Of a stretch of 64,000 nucleotides of DNA, positions 58,796 to 64,000 are shown in pieces (the stretch's first letter is position 1; each line of letters starts with the position of its first letter). The translations under genes were made by a program, and so were the position numbers. Source of the DNA: Pelomonas sp. Root405 (GTDB lineage Bacteria; Pseudomonadota; Gammaproteobacteria; Burkholderiales; Burkholderiaceae_C); contig NZ_LMDU01000011.1 of NCBI RefSeq assembly GCF_001425165.1, forward strand, positions 434,058-498,057, read 5' to 3'. The notes beneath the pieces are model-generated. The model searched no databases, was not told where the DNA came from, and saw only the letters and a program-made list of their open reading frames with translations.

Positions 58796-58823
58796 ACCTG
58801 CAGCCCGCGCGGCGCGGCGCCGC

Positions 58824-59465
58824 TCACCAACGCGCGGGTAAGTTTTTGAGCCGCTGGTATTCGCCGGCCGCCACGCGCTTGAGATAGCCGCCCAGTTCCA
58901 GGTCCTTGACCAGCTTGGACACCATCTCACGCGAGCAACCCAGGCGCTGGGCCATGCCCTGGTGGGTCAGAGCCAGATGGCTGCCGTCAACGGTGGAGGC
59001 GTCGACGAGATTCTTCAAGCGGCCATAGACGTCGTTGAGCGCCAGCTGCTTGGTCGACAGCGTCGCCGCCCGCGCGCGGCGGATGACCTTGGTCAGCAGC
59101 TCGAAGGCGAACTCGGGGTGGTCGCTGATGTGGGTCAGCAGGCTCGCGCGCGTGACCAGCACCAGGCGGCTGGCCGCCTCGGTGATGACGCTGGCGGAGC
59201 GCGGGCCGCCATCCAGGCTCATCTCGCCGACGTACTCGCCGGGGCCATAGACGCCGTAGGTGATCTCGCGGCCGCGCGCATCGCTGCTGTAGGCGCGCAG
59301 CGAGCCGGAAATGATCAAGTAGAGGTTGTCGCCAACCGAGCCCTCCTCGATCAGCATGACGCCCTTGCGGTAGCTGCGCGCCATGCCACGCGCGGCCAGC
59401 AGCCGCAGCGGGGGCGGCAGGGCCAGGAGTTCGTTGTCGAGGGAGTCGTCGGGCATCCGCGTCAT
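58824..59465 (-). CDS. Crp/Fnr family transcriptional regulator
   Basis: This protein of about 213 aa has a cyclic-nucleotide-binding fold (VMLIEEGSVGDNLYLIISGSL, YGPGEYVGEMSLDGGPRSASV). The arginine and serine of RSAS match cAMP-contact residues. The C-terminal HTH is LALTHQGMAQRLGCSREMVSKLVKDLE. No Fe-S cysteine cluster like Fnr is seen. The start is uncertain (59489, 59465 or 59456), with no good Shine-Dalgarno at any of them. Confidence 0.93.
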   Translation of the reverse strand: MTRMPDDSLDNELLALPPPLRLLAARGMARSYRKGVMLIEEGSVGDNLYLIISGSLRAYSSDARGREITYGVYGPGEYVGEMSLDGGPRSASVITEAASRLVLVTRASLLTHISDHPEFAFELLTKVIRRARAATLSTKQLALNDVYGRLKNLVDASTVDGSHLALTHQGMAQRLGCSREMVSKLVKDLELGGYLKRVAAGEYQRLKNLPARW

Positions 59466-59544
59466 GCCGGGGCATGTGGCCCACGACATGCCGAGAATGT
59501 TAGCCCCTCGTCCGCGGCCGGCCGACAGGTGCCAGCGTGTCGCT

Positions 59545-60222
59545 TCAGTTGACGTGCTTGCCCGGCCGCAGCGAAGACACCAGCGGCGGCAGCAGGGCCA
59601 GCTGGCGCATCAGCTCGCCGATGCTGTCGGCGCCGCTCTTGGCGCGGATGCTCTGGATCTGGCTGCGCACGGTGGAGATGGCCACGCCCTGGCGCTGCGC
59701 GACGTCGGTCGGCTTGACGCCGTTGGACAGCGCCTTGAGCACCTCGGTCTCGGCCGGCGTGAGCTGATAGCGCAGCGCGAACCACTGCGCGGCCAGGTCG
59801 CCGCAGAGCTGGCGCCGTTCCAGGATCAGCAGCACGGCAGCCTGACTGACGTCACGGTTGAGCGGCACGACGACGATGTTGGCGCGGCCACATTCGGCGC
59901 GCTCGTCACCCAGCCGCAGCAGGCAGCGCCGTCCGCTCGCCTCGGCGCCCTCCAGCGCCTCGGCCAGCGGCACGGCGTCGGTCAACAAGCGCGCGCGCAG
60001 ATGCTGGCCGACGAGTTCCAGCGGGTGGTTGTCATCCAGCGAGGCGCGCGCCGCCAGGTTGGCATGCAGCACGCGGGCCGCACCGTTGAGCAGCAGGACG
60101 CCGTGGTCAAGCTCTTCCAGCACCAAACCCATCCACTGGCTGGACAGCGAAGCCGCCGCACGGCGTTCGCGGGGACGAGAGCCGGCGACTTGGCCCGGCT
60201 GCACAAACTCGGACATCCACAT
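59545..60222 (-). CDS. LuxR family transcriptional regulator with a PAS-like sensor
   Basis: This 225-aa regulator has an N-terminal PAS-like region (~25-130: LVLEELDHGVLLLNGAARVLHAN) and a C-terminal LuxR HTH (YQLTPAETEVLKALSNGVKPTDVAQRQGVAISTVRSQIQSI, residues ~150-190). It has no receiver domain, so it is not a standard response regulator. It is followed on the same strand by the Crp gene after 79 bases. The signal is unknown. Confidence 0.92.
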   Translation of the reverse strand: MWMSEFVQPGQVAGSRPRERRAAASLSSQWMGLVLEELDHGVLLLNGAARVLHANLAARASLDDNHPLELVGQHLRARLLTDAVPLAEALEGAEASGRRCLLRLGDERAECGRANIVVVPLNRDVSQAAVLLILERRQLCGDLAAQWFALRYQLTPAETEVLKALSNGVKPTDVAQRQGVAISTVRSQIQSIRAKSGADSIGELMRQLALLPPLVSSLRPGKHVN

Positions 60223-60561
60223 CGAAGCACTCCTCGGCCCACCCCTTGCAGGCCTTCCTTAAAGCGTAGGAGAGCACGTTTCGATGGGGGCGTAAATGTT
60301 GCGGGATGTATTTGTGAACGATTTACGGCGCGTCGTCATGGACGCGTCACCGGTAACTTAGGGATTGCCGTTGCGACGGCCACGTGCATGACCTGACCCC
60401 TGTTGCAAGCCATCGGCAGGCTTTCGGTGGCATCTGGAAATGCGTATGCAATCGCCTCTTCACGCGTGTCAGCATGGACCTACAGCAGCTTGGCGCGCAT
60501 ACCGGCTGCTCGGGGACGGCGTGGAATCGAGCATGCATGGCCAGTCAATCAGGAGACCACC
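60223..60561. other. 339-base intergenic region between divergent LuxR and hemerythrin genes
   Basis: This region holds no convincing gene. The left part (60223-60320) is AT-richer and should carry the LuxR promoter. A small GCGTC/GACGC inverted repeat lies near 60330-60350. The right part leads to the hemerythrin Shine-Dalgarno (AGGAGA) at about 60551. Short frames across it lack coding character. Confidence 0.4.
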
Positions 60562-61077
60562 ATGCCGACCGCATCCACCAAAACAACCACTACCAGCGCC
60601 AAGCGCAGCAGCACAGCGACCAAGCGCACCACAGCCCGCCAGCAGGACGCGATCGCGATGCTGAAGGAAGACCACAAGAAGGTCAGCGCGCTGTTCGAGG
60701 ACTTCGAGAAGGCTCGCTCGGCCAACCGCAAGAAGCAGATCGTCGCGACCATCTGCCAGGAGCTGACGGTGCACGCCCAGCTGGAAGAAGAAATCTTCTA
60801 CCCCGCTTTCAAGGCCGCGCTCAAGGACAAGGAACTGGTGCCCGAGGCCACGGTCGAGCATGCATCCGTCAAGGACCTGATCGCCCAGGTGCGCGACCAG
60901 GAACCCGGTGGCGAGGATTACGACGCCAAGGTGAAGGTGATGGGCGAGTTCGTCAAGCACCACGTCAAGGAAGAGCAGAACGAGATGTTCGCCAAGGCCA
61001 AGAAGTCCAAGCTCGACCTGGTCGAGCTGGGCCGCCAGATGGCCGAGCGCAAGCAGCAACTGCTGACCGCGCACTGA
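60562..61077 (+). CDS. Hemerythrin HHE domain protein with a basic N-terminal tail
   Basis: This 171-aa protein has an oxygen- or metal-binding four-helix bundle with EDHKKV, HAQLEEEIFYPAF, EHASVKDLI and HHVKEEQNEMF supplying the His/Glu ligands of a di-iron site. The first 27 residues are Thr/Ser/Lys/Ala-rich (TSAKRSSTATKRTTARQQ) with no signal and may be disordered. HHE proteins sense or scavenge oxygen, NO or stress products. A good Shine-Dalgarno precedes the ATG. A small membrane protein gene follows by 15 bases. Confidence 0.93.
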   Translation: MPTASTKTTTTSAKRSSTATKRTTARQQDAIAMLKEDHKKVSALFEDFEKARSANRKKQIVATICQELTVHAQLEEEIFYPAFKAALKDKELVPEATVEHASVKDLIAQVRDQEPGGEDYDAKVKVMGEFVKHHVKEEQNEMFAKAKKSKLDLVELGRQMAERKQQLLTAH

Positions 61078-61092
61078 TCGACGGAGCACGAC

Positions 61093-61335
61093 TTGGGCGA
61101 CCTCGGCGTGCTGCAGTGGCCGGCCATGGTGGTGACCGTGGTGGCCGCCTGGCTGGTCGCCTCAGAGCGGCCCGAGCGACGCAACGCCGGCTTCTGGGCG
61201 TTCCTGTTCAGCAATGTGCTGTGGATCGCCTGGGGCCTGCACGCTGCCGCGTACGCGCTGGTCGTTCTGCAGGTCTGCCTGGCCGCCTTGAACATCCGCG
61301 GCGCGGTCAAGGCGTCCCGCACAGCGCCTGAGTAG
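61093..61335 (+). CDS. Small membrane protein, 80 aa
   Basis: This protein starts at TTG 61093 and has about three hydrophobic helices (LQWPAMVVTVVAAWLVAS, NAGFWAFLFSNVLWIAWGLH, AAYALVVLQVCLAALNI) joined by short charged loops (ERPERRN). The pattern resembles small amino-acid-transporter-like proteins of two or three helices, but no family is recognised. It probably shares a transcript with the hemerythrin gene. The function is unknown. Confidence 0.72.
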   Translation: MGDLGVLQWPAMVVTVVAAWLVASERPERRNAGFWAFLFSNVLWIAWGLHAAAYALVVLQVCLAALNIRGAVKASRTAPE

Positions 61336-61338
61336 GCG

Positions 61339-62031
61339 TCAGTCCCGCAACCCGCGCACCCACAGCCCGTCGGCGGCGGCAAACATCGTGGCACCGGACA
61401 ACGTTGCGGGGTCGCTGGCCAATGCCAGCCACGGCAGCGTGTCATGGTGGCTGCCCGGGATCAGCCCGGCCGAGCGCTCGGCCACGAGCCAGGCATACAG
61501 CCGCGGGTACAGCTCTGGGTGGTGCTCGCGCGTCCATGCCAGGCCGACCAGGTCGCCATAGGCTTCCTCGCGGCGCGTCGAGCGCATGTCCAGCCAGGCG
61601 CGCTGCAGGTCAGGCGTCAGGCCGTCCGGCGCCTTGGCGGCGACAAAGCCTGCCGGCACCCCGTACCACGCACCATCGAGGTAGCGGCGGCAATGGCCCA
61701 TCTCGTGAGCGGCCATCAGCTCCAGCGTCGCACCGAGCAAGGCTGGCTTGATGGCGTCGATCTGGCGCTGGCCCTCGGCATTGCCGCGCATCGACAGCAC
61801 CAGCTTGCAGCGCCCGTCGACAAAGCCCAGCGACAGCGGCGCCATGCCCGGCGTGTCTTGCGGTTGCACGACAACATCGAGTGGCAGTGCCAGCACTTGG
61901 CGCGTATGGCCGACGACGGGCGCGATGCCCTTCAGCCAGCGCATTTCCAGATCGGTCAGATCGGCGGCTTGAGCGGTCTGCGACAGCGCCACGGACACGA
62001 AGGCAAGGGTGGAAAACAAACGTCGCAGCAC
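61339..62031 (-). CDS. Exported putative zinc protease (HEMGH)
   Basis: This 230-aa protein starts at GTG 62031 with a signal peptide (LRRLFSTLAFVSVALSQTAQA). The zinc motif HEMGH is at 109-113 in LELMAAHEMGHCRRYLDG, and a downstream RREEAYGDLVGLAW could give the Glu ligand, so a zincin fold is likely. No known family is assigned. Its 3' end lies 3 bases from the small membrane gene's stop. The substrate is unknown. Confidence 0.8.
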   Translation of the reverse strand: MLRRLFSTLAFVSVALSQTAQAADLTDLEMRWLKGIAPVVGHTRQVLALPLDVVVQPQDTPGMAPLSLGFVDGRCKLVLSMRGNAEGQRQIDAIKPALLGATLELMAAHEMGHCRRYLDGAWYGVPAGFVAAKAPDGLTPDLQRAWLDMRSTRREEAYGDLVGLAWTREHHPELYPRLYAWLVAERSAGLIPGSHHDTLPWLALASDPATLSGATMFAAADGLWVRGLRD

Positions 62032-62129
62032 GGCAGAACTCCAGCAATGACTGCATCTTCGGCCGGGAGGCACTGCGGATTGACGGCGCTGCGGAGGGCG
62101 TCCGTGAACTTTGCGGCTAAGGTGCGGGC

Positions 62130-62621
62130 ATGAAAACCCTGCGTGATCTGATGACGCCGCCGGCCCATGTGCTGGGTCGTGTGGAAGTTCTCATTGTTCG
62201 GGGCGCGCCGCGCGACCGGGCGCGGCGCATCGAGCACACGATGGCGCTTGCAGGCATCGGCCTGGCCGACGACCGCCTGGGTCAGCGCGGCGAGGCCGAG
62301 CTGTCGACGCGACAGGTCACGCTGATCCAGGCCGAACACCTGCCACTGATCGCGACATTTGCACGCAGCGGCGCCATCGACCCGGTCGACCTGCGCCGCA
62401 ACATGGTGGTCTCGGGCATCAACCTGCTGTCATTGAAGAAGGTGCAGGTGCGCGTCGGCGCTGCCCTCATCGAACTGGTCGGCCCCTGCGCACCCTGCTC
62501 CCGCATGGAAGAGGTCATCGGCCCCGGCGGCTATGCCGCAATGCGCGGCCACGGCGGCATGACGGCGCGGATCCTGGAAGGCGGTGCCATCCGCGTCGGC
62601 GACACCGTCAGCGTTGCCTGA
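62130..62621 (+). CDS. MOSC domain protein
   Basis: This 163-aa protein of the MOSC class has GLADDRLGQRGEAELSTRQVTLIQAEHLPLI, LRRNMVVSGINLLSLKKVQVRVG, and the conserved cysteine in LIELVGPCAPCSRMEEVI, followed by MRGHGGMTARIL. MOSC domains carry sulfur or molybdenum cofactor chemistry and often detoxify N-hydroxylated bases (YiiM-like). The AraC-like gene follows after 13 bases on the same strand. Confidence 0.93.
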   Translation: MKTLRDLMTPPAHVLGRVEVLIVRGAPRDRARRIEHTMALAGIGLADDRLGQRGEAELSTRQVTLIQAEHLPLIATFARSGAIDPVDLRRNMVVSGINLLSLKKVQVRVGAALIELVGPCAPCSRMEEVIGPGGYAAMRGHGGMTARILEGGAIRVGDTVSVA

Positions 62622-62634
62622 GGCGACAGCGCGC

Positions 62635-63339
62635 ATGCACTGGCAGGGCGAGTTCGCGTTCGGCGATGCCTGGCTCGTCTACCGCGGCGCCAGTGCGGAC
62701 AACCGCTGCCACTCGCACGCCGCCGTGCAGCTCGTCGCGGCGGCGGATGCGCTGACCGTGATCGACGACGCCGGGCAGGCCTTCACCAGCTGCGGCTGGG
62801 CGATTCGCTCCGGTGTGCGCCACCGACTCGAGCCTTCCGCCGCATTGACGCTGTTGCTGGCCGATCCGCAATCGCGCCTGGCCGCCGCGGTGTTGGCGCT
62901 GCTGCCTCGCGCGCCGATGGCGCCACTGCCACCGGCCCTCGTCGCCACGCTGGCGGCGGCGTCACCACTGGCGGACTTGCCGGCACTGCTGGCCCGGCAG
63001 CTGCCGCTGGGGGTCGGTTTCGTCGACCCGCGGCTTGCCGCAGCGTTGGCCTATCTCGACCACCACGCGGGCGGCAATGCGGTCGCCGCGGCGGCGGAGC
63101 ACGGCGGCCTGTCGCCGTCGCGGCTGCGCGCGCTGGCGCAGGCGCAGTTCGGCGTGCCGATGTCCAAGCTGCTGCTGTGGAAGAAGGTGCGCAAGGCCGG
63201 CCTGGCGATGGCCGGCGGCGCCAGCCTCGTGGACGCCGCGCTGGCAGCCGGTTTCGCCGACCAGGCCCACCTGACGCGCACGATGACAGAGGTCGTCGGA
63301 CTCACGCCGGGAGAGGCCCGCACAGCGGCATCGGGCTAG
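62635..63339 (+). CDS. AraC family transcriptional regulator
   Basis: This 234-aa protein has an N-terminal cupin-like sensor (HSHAAVQLVAAADALTVIDDAGQ, then AIRSGVRHRLEP) and a C-terminal AraC HTH pair. The pair includes NAVAAAAEHGGLSPSRLRALAQAQFGVPMSKLLLWKKV and LVDAALAAGFADQAHLTRTM followed by VVGLTPGEAR. Start at ATG 62635. It may regulate its own transcription unit with the MOSC gene; the ligand is unknown. Confidence 0.9.
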   Translation: MHWQGEFAFGDAWLVYRGASADNRCHSHAAVQLVAAADALTVIDDAGQAFTSCGWAIRSGVRHRLEPSAALTLLLADPQSRLAAAVLALLPRAPMAPLPPALVATLAAASPLADLPALLARQLPLGVGFVDPRLAAALAYLDHHAGGNAVAAAAEHGGLSPSRLRALAQAQFGVPMSKLLLWKKVRKAGLAMAGGASLVDAALAAGFADQAHLTRTMTEVVGLTPGEARTAASG

Positions 63340-63388
63340 CAGGCGATTCGTTCAAGACGGCCGCAGCGGCGTTTTGAACAATGGCGGC

Positions 63389-63808
63389 ATGCCGATGCCA
63401 CCCGCACTTCGCCTCGCCTACCAGCTCGCCCTACAGGAGGCCCTTGCCGCCGAGCGCCGAGGTGAGCTCGCAGTTGCCTTTGTCCAACTGGAGCGAGCGC
63501 ACATCCTCGGCCAGCGCTACCTGTGGCCGCACATCGTCACGCATGGCGCCATGCTGCGCATCGGCTGGCGCCGCCGCGACGCCCGCGAGGTGGCCGGACA
63601 GCTGCTGCGCCTGCTGGCGACGCTGCCGGGCTGGCTGAGCGGCTGGGTGCCCAAGGGCAACCCGGGAGGCGCCGACGTCTCGGCGCTCAAACCCATGCCC
63701 GTCCCGGCGGATCTGCAGCCGCTGCTCGCCGATTACAGCGTCGGCCGCGACGTGGTCAGACGGCTGGCGTTGTATGGCGCGCTGGCATGGCTCGCCGCCA
63801 ACTTGTGA
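63389..63808 (+). CDS. DUF3703 family protein
   Basis: This 139-aa protein matches the DUF3703 pattern: LQEALAAERRGELAVAFVQLERAHILGQRYLWPHIVTHGAMLRIGWRRRD in its first half (residues 15-64), then LPGWLSGWVPKGNPGGADVSALKPMP. The helical N-terminal half suggests a soluble or membrane-associated protein. DUF3703 genes often sit in metal-resistance loci, but none is seen here. The function is unknown. Confidence 0.87.
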   Translation: MPMPPALRLAYQLALQEALAAERRGELAVAFVQLERAHILGQRYLWPHIVTHGAMLRIGWRRRDAREVAGQLLRLLATLPGWLSGWVPKGNPGGADVSALKPMPVPADLQPLLADYSVGRDVVRRLALYGALAWLAANL

Positions 63809-63826
63809 ACGACGAGTCGGCCCGCG

Positions 63827-64000
63827 TCAACGCGCCGCCGCACGCGCCCGCTCGACAACGCGCTGAGCGCTGGTCGCCGCACTGAGCTGATCCCGCAGGA
63901 ACTCCGCCAGACGCGGCTGTTGGCTGAAGGCGGCGTTGAAGCGGATATGGGCATCGGCCGCACCGTCGGCGGCGAAGGTGGCGCCGCGCACGAGCAGGAT
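63827..64000 (-). CDS. C-terminal part of a PLP-dependent aminotransferase-like protein, cut by the window edge
   Basis: The last 57 codons of a minus-strand gene are visible, ending in TGA at 63827. They read ILLVRGATFAADGAADAHIR followed by FNAAFSQQPRLAEFLRDQL and a basic end. The (V/L)..G..F....(A/P)..(I/L)R.(N/S)(F/A)... pattern is the usual small-domain end of class I/II aminotransferases, including GntR-MocR fusions. Codon usage is strongly coding. Which subtype cannot be told because the start and Lys site lie outside the window. Confidence 0.72.
   Translation of the reverse strand: MLLVRGATFAADGAADAHIRFNAAFSQQPRLAEFLRDQLSAATSAQRVVERARAAAR

Overview
The window is dense, high-GC DNA of a free-living betaproteobacterium. 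The best guess is Burkholderiales near the Roseateles/Mitsuaria/Pelomonas/Rubrivivax group. This is inferred from the Bug/TctC binding proteins, an orphan PEP-CTERM TPR protein (PrsT), an HprK-related kinase A cassette, and GC-rich junction repeats of a kind I associate with that group. No rRNA, tRNA, insertion sequence, phage or CRISPR array was recognised. Nearly all genes are chromosomal housekeeping, transport, signalling or hydrolase genes.

Layout. 1-5.0 kb: the 3' end of an RND efflux permease with its outer-membrane factor, facing a GNAT-MarR pair that has an 18-bp perfect palindrome upstream. 5.1-6.4 kb: thymidine kinase between two paralogous small Cys-rich proteins. 6.5-12.2 kb: an enoyl-CoA hydratase-like gene, a long Pro/Ala/Glu-rich protein of unknown function, an alkaline-phosphatase-superfamily lipoprotein, a PAS/degenerate GGDEF protein and a GIN-domain protein. 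12.3-17.1 kb: a YpfJ-type zinc protease, then the most unusual locus: a Tat-exported six-cysteine SPGYWK protein, a strong hairpin, a PqqD-like chaperone, an HprK-related kinase and a nucleotidyltransferase, followed by PssA. 17-25.4 kb: ArgP-type regulator, LysE-type exporter and DadA, then PrsT, an Hsp70-like ATPase and a YecA/UPF0149 protein. 25.4-37.6 kb: a four-hairpin putative RNA, an MHYT-GGDEF-EAL protein, GshA, a SulP transporter coupled to two tandem Bug/TctC proteins, and two tandem TPR-GGDEF cyclases. 37.7-45.1 kb: a peptide/microcin C-type ABC importer (double ATPase, two permeases) with two tandem divergent 598-aa binding proteins. 45.2-53.8 kb: PspC, wax ester synthase/DGAT with a lipase-like hydrolase, a LysE-family exporter, small enzymes, a stand-alone ClpP-like protease, an EF-hand protein and a copper chaperone. 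53.9-56.8 kb: a YtrA-type GntR/ABC operon with a clear operator. 56.8-64 kb: assorted enzymes, a Tat-type M48 protease, Crp and LuxR regulators, hemerythrin, MOSC, AraC and DUF3703 proteins, and the C-terminus of a PLP aminotransferase.

Two themes stand out. First, the SPGYWK/PqqD/HprK/nucleotidyltransferase cassette looks like a peptide- or protein-modification system with an exported candidate substrate. Second, several ATGA/GTGA gene junctions carry short GC-rich repeats that stay open to translation, either as mini-ORFs or as in-frame N-terminal leaders, so neighbouring genes remain translationally linked across the repeat.
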